Source: Galbula dea
Taxonomy: Eukaryota > Chordata > Aves > Piciformes > Galbulidae
Length of the DNA stretch: 64,000 nucleotides
Reading direction: 5' to 3'
Assembly: GCA_013399015.1 (NCBI GenBank)
Contig: VWZX01000183.1
Span: forward strand, 62,355-126,354
Each line of letters begins with the position of its first letter. Position 1 is the stretch's first letter. Positions 36,271 to 50,500 of the stretch are shown piece after piece. The notes under the pieces are model-generated. The model made no database searches. It saw only the letters and a list, made by a program, of their open reading frames with translations, and was not told the origin of the DNA. The position numbers were made by a program, and so were the translations under genes.

Positions 36271-37216
36271 TATTCTGCTAAAGCATCTCTGCAATGCAAG
36301 GTTGTTTTTCTGAGTGCACTTCTACTGAAGCAAAACTGGGGCCAGAAGTATTATAGTGCTGAGCCTGCAGTGGCTGGGGAGTGCAGAGGTACCTGACCAA
36401 CTTCTAGTTATCTGCTCTGGCCTGCAGTCAGGAAGCTGTGAAACAACAGGAGAAGAGGAGAAAGGCAGAGAATTGTCCAAATCTTTGCCCTCAGGAAGGG
36501 GAGCAGTTCATGACAGCCTTGGGAACACTCTTCTCTGCCAATGCTGAGCACTGCAGGCTTAGCATAGTCTAGGGGCTGAAGTTTCCTGGCTTCTTCCCTC
36601 CTTGATTTCTGTTTGTGGGGGGTTTCTTTTGTTGTTTTTTTTTTCTAAACAGTAACATCACTGACCAGATAAGCCGGGAGCAAGCACTGTGCCAGCTCTA
36701 TGCCCTTGATAGGAATTCCTATGCTATAGAAGCAACATGAACTGCAACACCAATGTCCCCTTGCATTGTGCAGCAGTTGTGCTTGTGTGAAGCAGATCTG
36801 GCTGCTCCGTGGAGGGGACGTGCCCCCTCCCTTGAGTACCCCTCATGTTTGTCTTCAGCAGACACACATGTAGAGGCAGCCATGCTGCTGCTCCCCAGCA
36901 AGGGTTCAATCCCTCAGCTACTGCTACAGCTCTGGAGGGGCATGACAGGACAGCTTCCAGGGATGGTGAGAGCAGCACATGCACTTGGTTCCTAACACCA
37001 GCTAAAATGAGCCTCTGCTAGAGCAGCTCAGCAGCTGCTTTTATTATCCAGCAGCCAAGACCATGAATGTAATGTGTTGGGTTTGCTTTTCCAGTTGCTT
37101 TGGTGCTGGGGGTAAGGCTGGCCCAGCTCTCTTGTGCCTGCTCCCAGCAGCACTGTAAACCCCATCGGAGCTCCAGGGGCCAGGCTGGTACTGGGCCACG
37201 CCCTCAGGAGCCCATT
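36271..37216. other. Intergenic, nothing recognised
   Basis: Between the candidate FBXW5 3' end and a CR1 element. A T-rich run lies near 36,635. The short frames have no family features. Confidence 0.5.
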
Positions 37217-38030
37217 CCTTAGAGAGGCTGCAGAGTTGGGCAGGGAGAAATTTAATGAAATTCAACAAGGCCAAGTGTCTTTTGCACCTGGGAAAGACCA
37301 ACCCCATGGATCAGTATAGGTTGGGGACTGACCTGTTGCAGAGCAGTGAAGGGGAAAGGGACCTGGGGGTCCTGGTGGATGGAAGGATGAGCATGATCCA
37401 GCAGTGTGCTCTTGTGGCTAGGAGGGCCAATGGGATTCTGGGGTGGATTAGAAGGGGTGTGGTTAGTAGGTCAAGAGAGGTTCTTCTCCCCCTTTACTCT
37501 ACCCTGGTGAGGCCTCATCTGGAATACTGTGTCCAGTTCTGGGCCCCTCAGTTGAAGAAGGATAGGGAACTGCTGGAAAGAGTCCAGCACAGAGCCACCA
37601 AGATGATGAAGGGGCTGGAACATCTTCCTTCTGAGGAAAGGCTGAGGGAGCTGGGTCTCTTGAGCTTGGAGAAGAGGAGACTAAGGGGTGACCTCATCTA
37701 TGCTTTTAAATATGTGAAGGGTGGGTGTTGGGAGGATGGGGTCAGGCTCTTCTCAGTGAAGCCCAGTGACAGGACAAGGGGCAATGGTTGCAAACTGAAG
37801 CATAGGAGATTCCATGTGAATGCAAGGAAAAAAATTTTCCCAGTTGAGGTGCCAGAGCACTGGCACAGACTGCCCAGAGAGGCTGGGGAGTCTTCTTCTA
37901 TGGAGATATTCAAAACCCATCTGGACGCATTTCTGTGTGACCTGGTCTTGGGAATCCTGCTCTGGCAGGGGGGGTTGGACTAGATGAGCTTTCGAGGTCC
38001 CTTCCAGTTACTAACATTCTGTGATTTGGA
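37217..38030 (+). mobile_element. CR1 LINE, 3' part with an open 242-codon frame
   Basis: The plus-strand frame 37,255-37,983 encodes the CR1 ORF2 C-terminus without a stop for 242 codons. Visible blocks are LVRPHLEYCVQFWAPQLKK, LRELGLLSLEKRRLRGDLI and NGCKLKHRRFHVNARKK. It ends with the CR1 3' tail (GGACTAGATGAGCTTTCGAG and ATTCTGTGATT). The intact frame suggests a young copy. It is 5'-truncated, so it cannot move by itself. Confidence 0.93.
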
Positions 38031-38187
38031 AGCCACAGTACTAGTGGTGGGCACAACCCAGAGGCTGCAGCTGGGGAATGCTCCCAGCACAGACACATCT
38101 CAGCCTGAGATAATCCTGCCCGTGTGCCTTTCCCCCCGCCCTGCAGCAGCCGATGGATTAGACAGCAACGATGCTCTTCACCTGACT

Positions 38188-38193
38188 TTTATT
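38188..38193 (-). terminator. Candidate poly(A) signal AATAAA for TRAF2
   Basis: Perfect hexamer on the minus strand, 3.4 kb below the TRAF2 stop. It is offered only as the first canonical hit. Confidence 0.35.
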
Positions 38194-38449
38194 AGTGGTT
38201 TTAACCATACTACATCCTCAAGGAAAAGAAAACCAAACCTACTTCACAGTGCCAGGCTGAGATGGGTGTTCTCTGATAGCTGTAGTTAAAAAGGTAGCAA
38301 TTAAAAACCCCACAAAAATCCAGTGGTGGCTTGTGCCAACTGTCCATGTGCAGAGAGTTTGGCAGAGCTGTGCCCGGGCAGGGACTGTACCTCTGCCTGC
38401 AGCACATGGGCCACACACTGTGAATACCACTGCAAGCTCCAGAGCTGCT

Positions 38450-38469
38450 AAAAAAAAAAAAAAAAAAAA
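38450..38469. repeat. Poly(A) run, 20 bases
   Basis: Twenty consecutive A on the plus strand. No retropseudogene body is recognisable next to it. Confidence 0.95.
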
Positions 38470-41400
38470 GGACCAGAAAATGTTGTCAGCACCAGACCTG
38501 CCTCTCCTTAGCCACATGGTGAGAGATGGGGAACACTGCAGAAAGTAAAAGCTTATCACAGGGGCTCACTTGCTGTGCAGTACCCCTGCTGTGCCATACC
38601 CCTGCCTTGCCTCTCTCCAGCAACACAGCCCTGCTGTCCCCTCTGCAGGCTGGAAGGGCTCAGCCTGATCTTTGCTTACAGCACTGATTCTCCCACCTGC
38701 CTTCCAGGCACCTGGCAGGGCAAAAGGACCAGCACTAGCCCCTGAAACAGCCCAGACCCCCTCGGTGAGCTAGCATCTCCACAGACACCCCTGGGCATGA
38801 CCTAGCTAGACCTCCCTGGCCCTACTGCAGGCAGTGGGTGTCCAACACTCCAAGAGCAAAGACATTCACATCAACTGAGACCAAGCTCCCCCATCCCATA
38901 TAATGCCAATCACTAAGTGTGAAAATCTGCTTTTCCTGCCCCTTTCCAGGTCTTTCTCATCTCTGAGGAGCTGGGAGTCTCCCTTGGACCTGGCTGTGGG
39001 TGGGAGCATGGCTCTGGCTTTGCAAGGCTGTTTTTTTTCGTCATAAGGCAACAGGGTGAGAGCGGCAATACAGGGCTTGATCCATTGCTCAGGACAGGCT
39101 GGAAGGGAGCTTGCACAAAGAAAGGCTCCCACTACTAACCCTCTCCCACCTCTGAGAAGAGCTGTGGGCCTGTGAAACAAAGGGGGGAGGGGCAAGACCC
39201 AGGCAGGTTACCAGGCTGCTTTTGGGGGGCAGTTCTAGGTGAACACATCCACTGTCTGTCTGTCCCGAAGAAGAAATGAGCAGCCCCTGCCTGGACCACA
39301 GCAGCCATGCAGGTTTCCCAGCCCACCCTGCTACAGCCAACCCAGACCAGCACTTCTGGCTGACCCATGGCTGTTGAGCTGACAGCTGCTGTGCTGGCTC
39401 AGCCTTCTGTCCCCCTCCTCCTGCTGAAACAGCAGAGCCTGCCCTTAGACACAGCCTTTGCACACAGCAGGTATGATGAGATCCACGCTAAGTTCAAATG
39501 GGGGGATCAAAGGTTGTCCTAGCACCCATCCACACACAGGTAGAGCCCCTGGCCAGCACCCTGAACCACCCCAGGAATGAGCAGTCAGGGCAGTGCCACC
39601 ATGCAGGGAGCAGGGGGACAGCCAGACCCAGGTGGAACTCGGCTCCTCTCCACTGATGGCATTCTGTGCCCTACACGATGGCCATGCTGGAGCAGAGGTG
39701 GAAGGAGATCACAAGGACAGTGGGCTCTGCACCTATCAGGGCAGGGCTGGGTACCAGGCAGAGAGCTGCCAGGAGAGGGGCTTTGGGCCTTCCCCCTCCT
39801 CAGGCTCACATCCCCCGGGGATGCAGCCACCACTCCCTGCTGAGCATGATCCACAGCAGCCAAGAGCAACAAGAGGCTGACCACCCTCCAGCCTTGCTGC
39901 CCATTCTCTCAGCCTGAGGAGCTGGACAGGGTCCTGGGCTGTTATTGTAGGGTGGGGCCAGCAGCTAACTCCTGTGACCAACAAAACCTCTCCTGGGGCA
40001 CATTCAGACAAACACAGGTGTAGAGAGCACACACAGAGAAGGCAGCAAAGCCTTGAAGTCCAGCCTGGCAAAGTGCCCACCCCGTTACTCACGGCCACAG
40101 CAAAACAACTCTGTAGGGATCAGGCACCAGCCATGACACCCGCACACGGCAGCGGTTTCCTTCCACAAATAGAGACCTTGTACATTCTGAACACTTGCTG
40201 CCCAGCAAGGAGAGGTGCCAGGAGCACAGGGACAGAAACAGGAGAGAAAGCTCCACTTGGGGATTTCTCCAGCCACCCCAGGTCCTACCCAGCTGGCTGC
40301 AGGCTCAGTGAAGGGCTGAGCAGTGAAAGTGCTTCAGTGTACAACGACCAGGAACGAGGAGGCACGCTGTTCCAAGGCCAGGAAAGGACAGGGGATAGCT
40401 GCTGCTCATGGGCACATCAGGCCCTTAGGGAGGGCAGGGGCTAGCCAGCAGCTGCCCAGTGCACAGGCAGACAAGAGATATGCCGTATTTGTCGGTGCTC
40501 CTGCTGCAGGCCTGAGACTGCCTGTGCCAGATGGCTGCAGCTGCATGTGCTCAGCAGCTGGAGAGGAAGGCTGGTATGCCTGCACTGCCCCCGGGATGGG
40601 GCAGAAAACCAGCTCAGGAGCATCTGTGTGTGAGTAGACACCTTCCAGTGCTGCCACCATCCTGCTCTCCACTACTCAGGCACAGGCAGGCAGAGAACAG
40701 CAGGTCTGGCTAAAAACCCATCTGGGGCTCCCAGGGTTCAAGGGGCTGACATCCTGCAGCAAGCCCTGTGTCACCCTCCTCTCCTAGGACAGGACAGGCA
40801 GCCTCCTGGGGAGATTCACTTCTCTTTCACCACTGCCCCATGCTCCCTCCTGGGCAGCATGTGCTGCCTGCCCTGTCTGTGCTCCCAGCACAAACCACAC
40901 ATCAAACACACAGGAAGGGCCAGACTCGGGGTACTGCTTCCCCTTCATCTGCCACACAGCTTGGCTCAGCACCCCAGTCTAAAGACATTGATGGCATCAG
41001 AACAGCAGCAAACCAGTTCCCACCTCTCTCATTCAGCTTGCACCAAGTCTGCCACACACCTTCCCCTGCTCAGACCAGGAAGCAGTGTAGAGTAACAGCA
41101 CCCTGCAGCACGCAGAACTTCCAGGAACACGGATATCTCCAAAGAAAATTCTAGATGCCTGAGCCAAACATCCACACGAAGTGGTGCTCAGCCAGGCCAA
41201 ACCCTTGTTTTGGTACAGAGCATTGCAGATGTGTGCTAAACTGGTAGAGCAAGAGCTGCACTGGTTTCCACTGGGAGCCCAGACAGCAGCAGTTCAGGCA
41301 CCCAGGTCCATGAGAAATCGTACCCTGCAGACTGTGAACGTCTACCCAAACCTCTTCTGAGCCATGGTCTCTCTGATGCCAGGGAAGAGGGCTCCCATCA

Positions 41401-41565
41401 GACACCTCGTTTCCACTCGGAGTGAAGGTCCCTTTTTGAGAAGGGCTTTTCCCCTTCTGCTTTTTGCCCCCTCCTCACTCTGAGACCTGCCTGAAGTGCA
41501 GCACAAGAGGGGGATGCCCCACTCAGGGCTGGCTCTGCGTTCACTGCTCCCGGAGGTGAGGAGGG

Positions 41566-44500
41566 TTAGAGGCCTGTGAGATCAACGATGGCTTTAATAA
41601 AGATGGCGTCATCACGCACGTAGGAGTTCTTGGCTTCCATCACGGAGACAGGGCAGAACAGTGGGCAGCCGCTGGCAATGTTCATCTCTGTGATGGGGCG
41701 CTGGAAGGAGGAGGAGGTCACATCGGGTCGGAAGGCATCAATGATGTGCTCCCGGTTGTTCTGATCTAGGAGCATCAGGGTTACCTGTGGGGAATTGTGA
41801 AAGTACAGAAGAATGACTCAATAAAAAGCAGATGGAAGCCCAGCCCAGTGACCAGCTCGCTTGAAGCCTGTGAAACATGCAAGTACCAAAGCAACCACAG
41901 CCCCCTCATCAGTCAAATCTGGGAAACGCCTGTAAGCAGGGTCAGCAGAAAGCAACATCCCAGTGACTTTCTGCAGAAATCTTCTCACATCCTGCCCAGT
42001 CACTGGAAACTTCTGAGTGGCAGCACAGGGCTGTCAGACTGACTTGACACCTACAGCTGGTCACTGTGGCCTTTGCTCCCAACACCAATACCCCACGCAG
42101 GGATGTCATTAATCGCAGAGTTGATGCCCCCCTGTGAAAAAAGTGCCCCTCTCTGCATTAGTACCTTGCCCATTCAGCCTGCAGTGTCTAGGAACAGCCA
42201 TCAGAGCTTCTGACACTGAGGGAGCATCAGCCGCACCCCGAGCACCAAGGTCACGACAACCTTCCCTCACCCCGATCCCTGCAGGGCTCCACTCACTTTC
42301 CAAACATGCTACTGCTCTCCTGAGCAGCCTCTGCCTTTTCGTGCCCCTGCCCTGCAGCACACTTAGTGCTTTCAGCACTAATGGGGAATCCCCAGGGCAG
42401 CCAATCTATCAAAGTCCTTCCTCCTCCTCCTGCTTGCTAAGTAGGCCAGACCAACAGCATCTAGAAGCTCAAGTGCTTGCAGAACTAGAGAGATACACTG
42501 CTGGGTACAGTGGCCTTTGTCCCAAACCTACCTTCTGGTTGAAGGGCCACCGCAGGAGCGCATCATTGGGTCCTTTCATCACCACAAAGAACAAGGACAG
42601 ATGGGTCCCGCGCCCGGTGCCATCCCCATTCAGGTAAACGCGCAGACACATCTTGTAGCCGTACTTGCTTGTGTAGAAAGCTACCAAAGAGTTGTAAAAT
42701 AGACACAGTGAGTGTCAAACCCAGAAAAGCCTGGCACTAACAGCCTCCTCTGAAATTTGAGGAAGTTTGGATCCTGGAAGAAGCCAGGTTTGGTCTTAGA
42801 AGACCTGCACCATGCAGGTGGTCTAGAAAGCCACCAGGTACGACCAACAGTCAGATGCCATCTCAGACTGGCCTGGAGGCAGCCCAGGGTCAGGTGCTCA
42901 GAAGCCCCTGGTCCAGCCGAGAGACAGAGTGCTGTGGCACAGAGACGGGCACCAGCTGGGCTCTCCCCACTCACCACCGTGGGCACAAAGCTGGAGCTCT
43001 GTCCCTCACAGACCCACCAGTTGTGCTGCATAGGATGGCTAAAAGAGCTGCAGAACAATGGCAATACTGCTGACGAGCAGGAACAAAAACACCCCCAAAA
43101 TCACCTGGCTGGGGTAGACCACCCTCAGTACCCAGTGCACCCTTCTCTGCAAGCTGCCTGCCTTTAACAAGGGCAGAGGCTGAAGCAAGTGAACTTTGTT
43201 TTCCCATTGGGATCCCAGCCACCCTGCCCAGCTGGGAAGGGCTCCAGGATCTCAGGCTCCCTGCTCCAGCAATTTTGGGAATGCCCATGTTGTGATACCA
43301 GACCCGTGCAGAGCCACAAGAACACATCTCAGAAGGAGACCTGTGGCAAACTGCCCTCTTCCAGTGGCACAGAACTAGGTGCCTCACGTCCAAGAAGCCT
43401 CAGGGCACGAGGCCTGAGATCAGTGCCAGCGTTTTACTGCAGGACTTGGAGGGCTTTTCTGAACAGCCAGACTAGCAGTAGCAGAGATACTGAGCACTTC
43501 ACAGGCCAGGGACCAAGAGATCAGGGCTTTGTCACCCGCTTCCCTCCCGGTGCTCCCCAACTTGTTTCCTACAGTCCTTCCTCTCCACCTGCTTCACCAA
43601 CGGCTTTCAGAGGAGATGCCACCCTCTGCTAGTCCGAGCAGCACATGCTCACTGCCTGCCTAGGGCTTCTCAGCACTCCTGTAACCCTATGAGTGTAAAA
43701 CCAGGTAGGGAACTGAAAGAACAGCTGAGCAGAGCTATGGGTGTCGCCAGGAAAAGGCATCAGGCAGTCAGAGAGCTGAACACCTTGTGCACCTGCCAGC
43801 ACACTGCCCGCACAAGCAGTGAACCAGGCATCCTGCTTCCAACTGTCCTGAGCAAAGGCAAAGCATATCAGAAGGAAAGCAAGAGCCCAGCAGCAGCTTC
43901 ACTTTGGACTGGTTTAGTTCACACCTTAACAACCTTTCCTGGGAGGATTTGCTTTTATGAACTTATGATTTTGAAAAATCCTGTGGCAACCCTTGTGCCC
44001 CCATAACACCAGAGTGGTAACAACTTCCTTCTTTTTGTTTTAATGCTGAGTTCATTTGGCATTTCATTGCCTTTACATTTAAACATAAGCCAAACAATTA
44101 TATTAATTTCCTTTTTTCATCCTATTTGTAGCCTCAACCTCTCTCCTCTCAGCCCTCTCCTTCCCAGCACTAGTCTATTTGCTTCACTTTTGAAGATTAA
44201 AAAAACACCTCAGTAAGAAACACTTGTCTCTTGGCCTAAATTTCTCAGCTAGAGCAGCACCAGGAATGAGGATCTCTCATCTAAGTGACACAATCAACTA
44301 CTGTAGGAAACAAGACCTCGTATTTTGCACTTGCAAGATGAATTCCTGCCTTTTCCAGCAGCAGTTCTGGCATGAGACAAAGCCAGCCCTCCAGCCACAT
44401 ACAAGATTTCCACAAGCAGATTCCAGAGGTGAGCCAGCCACACAAAATACAGTCCAGTGGCCCACAAAGTAGTTTTTCCGTTGGTGAAACAGTTTGTAAA

Positions 44501-47500
44501 AGCCCTAAGCCCTGCCTTTGCTGCCCAGCCACTGCTGCCAGACACAGGATGGAGCCCAGCCAGCAGGTAGCATATAGGAGGCACCACTAACCATGAGCTG
44601 CAGCGCTGGGAGGAACCATGCTCATGGTAGAACAGATGTCTGGACAGACAAAGCCTTGTGCGTTCAGAGAGGTCTGACCCACACTTTTATCCTTCCACCA
44701 GCTGACTTGATTATCCAACCCAGAAAAACAAATCTCATCCCCTGCAAGGACCCAGGTGGCATCAGCCCACAGAAGGGCCTCCACAGCCCTGAAATAGGGC
44801 ACCATGAGCTGGGATACCCATGGCCACAGGACGAGAGCCAGCTCTGCTCAGCATCTCCCTCCAAACTGCAGCCTCTGGAGATGTTCAGGTCAAGCAGCTC
44901 TTGAGCACAGTGCAGGAGACAGACAGTACACAAGATTTAAAGGCCTCTCTCTCAAGCAAAATAGTTTTGAAGATTTATTGGCTTTGGGAAAAAGGAAGGA
45001 AGTGCTGCCCTTCCCAAAGGGGAGGAGGGCAGGGATTTTCCAAGGCTGCTGCTGTATTTAAAAGGAAACACTGATAGCATGTGCCGTATCTCAGCAGCAG
45101 TTTCACACCCCTCAGGAGGGGAATGCTTTTGCCTTTCAGTTTTTCAAGAGAAAAAGGACTCCCAACAGCCTTCATCCAGAAAACAGATTTTAAAGTAGTT
45201 TTAAAAATTCAATTGCTTTTATCCTGTGGCCCAGTGCTCTCTACTAGGTCACAGCATCAGGAAGCAAGCATAAGGAACAGGCTCTAGGGCTGCATACAGC
45301 TCTGGCCATTCTGACACAGCTCTACAACACACTTGGATCTCAGCCACTCCTGCTCAGGCAAACACCAACTCCCCTCCTCAACCATTTTGTTGCAAGGTGA
45401 GCTCCCCACTGAGCAGCAAAATTATGTGACTAGATGGTTTCATTTTACAGCTGCAAGCCCGGGAAGTGCTTTCAGAAGCAAACAAGCTGCTCACTGTCTG
45501 AGATTCTCCTTTTTAAGGGCAGAAGGAACAGTGTTGGGCTGAGGCAGTTCTGAAAGGAGAGACCCTTTCCTCCCACAAATATTCAAGCACTTCTGTAGGT
45601 ATGGTTTGGGCTTTATTTAGACAAGGTCTGTCATGCTTTAGACACTAAAATATACCTTTGGGGCTCTAATGTATATTTCTTTCCTTCCTTAACTATTTTA
45701 TTGCTGGTTTTATGGTCTCTGAGTATTTTAATTCTAACTAAAGAGTTATGCAGGGCTATTCTGGAGCTAAGCGTTCTCCTGTGTGAGAAATTAAAGAGGT
45801 CTAATGCAATCAAAAGAGCACCTCTTTCAGCAGCAGTTTCATTTAGCCCAACGTTAAATCAAAGTGACTCAGGCTCCACAGGGAAAGGGGGACAGAAGAG
45901 AAGCACACCACAACGGCCAGCATCTCCCCTTCCTCAGGGCACCTCTACAGATCCCACACCCAGCTGAGGCTTTTGCAGCTTTGCAGATTGGTGGACAGTA
46001 ACCTGGAGAGAAGATGGCAGGAGAGCGGCCGGTTATCGCCTCCTGACGCTTCCGGGCAAATTCTGTTATCTTCCAGATGAAAACACCGTCGTAGGTGGAA
46101 GCTTCCATGTTGCGGATCTTTTCCTCCATCTCAGCCATGGCCAGGTCTTTGAGCCCAATGCTCCTCTCCAGCTGCCGGACCTGCTCAGTGGGATACACGG
46201 TGCAGCCTGGTTAGAAACACGCACTGCTGTGAGAGTCAAGGAAGCCAGCAGACGCCAGCATCCCCAGTGCTGTGAGAGCCAAGGAAGCCAGCGGACACCA
46301 GCATCCCTAGTGCTGTGAGAGCCAAGGAAGCCAGCGGACGCCAGCATCCCCTTCAGGATGACACTGTAGTGAGAGGTGTTCTCCAGAACTGACAGAGGTC
46401 ACAGGAAGGAGAAATTTAGCATTGTAAACCAATCCACTGACATTTCCTTTTGAACACTGTTGTTCTGGAGAAGGTACATTGACACAACTCGGTGCTTAAG
46501 CTGGAAACTTTCCCACAACAAATGGAATAATCCTCCCAATGAGCAGCTCCATTACGTGAGCAGCACAAGAAGTGAGGATGGAGGGAAAGAGACACTGCTC
46601 AGCATTGTGACAAAACTAGATTGGGAATGAGAATCTACACCCAGCCAACAAGGTCTCCAGGAGGTTAATCACTGCTAGCTAACAGAGGGTCACACCAGTT
46701 TTGGCAGCTTCCCTGCCCAGAGGGCAAACTGCACAGCTCCAATTCCCATTTTTCCCAGGAATCTTTTGAGGGTTGGGAACAAGTACCAATGATAGTGCTG
46801 CCTCCAGACCTGTGGAGTTTCAGGGCTAGGCAGGGAAGCTTTGCTAGCTAATAAGACAGAAAGAAAATTGAAAAAGTCTTGGCTCAAAGTGCTGGAAAGC
46901 CCAAGCCAGTGGTTACACACCTTGTTACTCAGTGTTTCAATCTTCTCCTGGTCTAGTCGATGTTGCCGACTGTAGGCTTCAGCTGTTAGAGACACCCTTT
47001 CCACCTCTCGATTGAGCACACAGACAATGTTCTCAAAGGTCACCGTTTTCCTCTCAAGGGCTTCACATCTTCCCAAGAGCTCCAGGGACCTGGAGAGCTC
47101 CGATTCCGAGCACAGAGAGTTTTCTGCCAGTAGCGGAGCATTGTTTTGCGATGAGGAAAGGGCAGGAAGGTGCTTCAGGTCTCCAGACCCAGCCCTGAGG
47201 CTTAGTACAAAACTCAGCAGCATGTAGAGATGCTCTGCTAGACACTTGCTTTCGTGTTCTAGTAGCTTTTCATTTTCCACCTACATGAAGAGAAATATAT
47301 CCCCATTCAGCAAGCTCAATCTATGCTGTCACCAGCCACAGAACAAATTCCTCCTCTTGAGGTCACAACGCTAGCTTTAAATATAAAGAGGCAAAACCCA
47401 CAGAAAGATAGTTAAAACCCCTGTTGCATAGTTGAGGGGTGAGGTTTTTTTATTCTGTTCTACTAATGCTGCAAATCACATACAATGACAGATGCTTAAC

Positions 47501-50500
47501 ATTTCCCCAACTGTATGCACTGTTCTACTCTGTCTTCCTAGATTACTCCCCAGAAGGGCTCTGTCAGATGTCTGTACAACACCAATGCACAAAGCCTCAT
47601 GTAATCCCCCTGAGGAGGGATTTATATAAACATCACCAGTAGGAGCTGGGAGAACTAAGTCACATAGAGAAATATGGCCTGAACCCAGTTCTGTGCTTAT
47701 AACCACCAGAGCCTTAAAGCACTTGGTGTTACTCAAGAAGGAGGTTGCACAGAATCATAGAATGGCTTGAGCTGGAAGGCATCTGTAAAGGTCATCTAGT
47801 CTAACCCCTCTGCAGTGAGCAGGGACATCTGCAACTAGAGCAGGTTACTCAGATGCCATCCAACCTGACTTGAGTGTTTCCACTCCATGCCCAAGGAGAG
47901 GACATCCACCACCTCCCTAGGCAACCTGTGTCAGTGTCTCATCAGCTCCAGTGTAAAAAATTTCTATATACACATTAAGGTTCACTCTCTGGATACCCAA
48001 ACTGTGGACAATACATGATGTTAAGCTCCATTGGCAAAGGATTTGAAACACTGCATGTTCAAATATCTGAAGGCAAATGTCTGTAACAGTTTGGGTGACA
48101 GCAGTTTGCAGATTAACTCCAACAGTGGAACTGAAAACAAGGCCCAAGATAAACATCAACAGACAAGCCCTTACCACCTCAGCACATCCAACAACCTCAA
48201 ATCTGCAAGGCACTTTAGATCTGCCACAAGTCTTCACGTGGTCCCGAAACTAGAGAGGAAGGGAGGCAACATTAGATCTTACATGTCCCCGGCAGGTCCC
48301 CTTCCATCTTGCTGACGCCTAGGAAACTGAAGACGATCCCAAGAACGCCCAAGCCATTGCTAATCATCAGCTGCCAAACTGTGTGGTTAAACCTGGACAC
48401 TGCCTACTATTAGGTGTGACTTTCATTAGGATATAAATACAGCACTGACACCTGGAAGGAAGTTTCTCCTGACTGCTAGGAGGTCTCACTGCTCACATGC
48501 ATATGCAAGAAATAAAAAGCAACTAGCAAAGGTACATGTTATATAAGCTGAGCAACCAGCTTCAGTGAGGGCAGAGGAAGGGGAGGCATCAGGAACTACC
48601 CTTTGAAACAGCCTTTACATTTTGTGCACTTCATGTAACCCTGGCTAGGACATGCCACATCTTGGTATTTTTACTTCCAGCTAAGCATTATGAATCTGAG
48701 AACAAAAAGCTTCCTGCTGGTCCTGCCTGATTGTTTATAGCAGTTCCTGCAGGTCCAGCTGTGAGGGAAGGTGCTCTGCTGGGCCCAGCAGCCCCTTGCT
48801 AAGGTGGCCCAAGGACATCACACCTTGGCCACCTCTTGCCTGGCAGCTACTGTGAGAACTAAAGCCAGCAGTGAGTATTGCTACAGAGAAGTGCCACTAA
48901 CACCCAGACCCAAGATGACTCCTTTGGGTTCCTACACAGTACATGATTAATGCTAACAAGTACTGGCACTTTATCATCTTGTTTTTGATACACTTATCAT
49001 CAGAGATCACTGGTCTGTTCTGAACAACCACCATACTCCACACTTAACACCTACATCTGCTACAACAGATGTTGATTAAAACTGGTTTTAAAGCATTTTT
49101 TTCAAAACCTTCTAGATCCATCTGGCTCACTTGGTGAGTCAGGTTACTCAGAGCTACAGGGGCCACAGCTCACCAGCAGAAGTTTGGAGAGAGATAAAAG
49201 AGGGCGTTAATATTAAACAAAGTGTTGATCATCTATGGGAATCCTACAAGCCTGGGCTCTGCTGGGCTCTGCCTCAGCCTGCAGACAAGACCTGCATCCC
49301 AGGACCCTAGCATGAAGTCAATCACAGAATGAAGTCCTTTGCTATAGTACCCATTTTTAAGAACTTTTTGCTCATCTTTTTGATGCTTCTGCCCCCACCA
49401 ACCCTGCCTTGCTGCAAGGGCCTTTTGCAACAGCGTTACTAAAAATACTTGCCCCTATGTCCTGGACCAAATGGTTGCTTCATAAAGTCTATTACCACCA
49501 GACATACTTCGGAATTTGTGGAGTGGGGCTGATTTTTAGCATTCTTACAAAATGTTTAACCCTCCCTTCCCCATCACTGATAACCTCACAAAAGCAATGT
49601 TTGAGCTGTTAACCCCCACCTAGGCAGAGGGTCTTGCTAGGCCGTAGACTCATAGTATAGTTTGGGTTGGAAGGGACCTTTCAAGGTCATCTAGTAGCTG
49701 GCAGGCTAGTTTCAGATGAACATGTTTTCTGAAGATGTTTCCAAAAGCTTTGATTTTCCTACTTCTGAGCCTTGACCGAGGAGTCAGCAGCAGAGAATCA
49801 CAAAATCATGTAGGTTAGAAAAGACCTTTAAGAGCATCGAGTCCAGGACCCTATAGACAAGGATTCCATTACAAAATTAAGTAGAAACAAATTAACCTAG
49901 CTGGAGATGAGCTCCCCTTCCACAACTGCAGCGTGGTTGATGTAGTTGCTTCACATATGACATAAGTACCCTTCAAACAGCAAAGTGTGCATCTCCCACA
50001 CACCCAAACATGGCAAACACTCCACTCAAAGGCAGCCAGCCTCAGCAGCACTAATGCAAAATTACCAGTGGCAATGACTCATGGTTGCTGCACCCCACCA
50101 GAGTTTTGAGCCTTATGGAAAGGTCATATTTGTACTAACAGCTGCCACTTAATTGTTTTCCTCCCTCCACTTTGTAAACATCTGCTTGCTCCATGAACAC
50201 TGGTGTCAGCCCACCAGGATGCCCAACACCACTGCACACATGGATCACCCACTGCTGATGGATACCTTCTCCCTTGGGATCTTCTTCCCACAGCCTTCAC
50301 AAGTCAATGGAAATTCAGGACAGACTTCGTCGTGAGCCTGTAAGAGAATTGACAGGAGAATACTGGGTCCTCTAAACAAGAGCTCCAGTGAGGTTATACA
50401 AGTACAATTCAACAGGAGTCAGTTTATGCTTAATTACAGAAACATACTGTGTTCTACCAGCCCATACCCAAACCTTGGTCATGGTGAGAACTCTGCATGC

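Larger units (their letters stand above)
38031..41565. other. Intergenic / possible TRAF2 3'UTR
   Basis: A minus-strand AATAAA at 38,193-38,188 is the nearest canonical signal I see after the TRAF2 stop, so the TRAF2 3'UTR could extend about 3.4 kb. A 20-base A run is at 38,450-38,469. No other gene recognised. Confidence 0.4.

Noticed and set aside
38450..38469. A 20-base A run that could be the tail of a processed pseudogene.
   Set aside because: No recognisable coding body upstream and no target duplication seen.
48175..48249. TRAF2 reads TCGRSKVPC where human has TCGKCRVPC, which looked like loss of a zinc ligand.
   Set aside because: The C-x6-C spacing used by the TRAF-type fingers is preserved without that Cys, so it is probably not a ligand.
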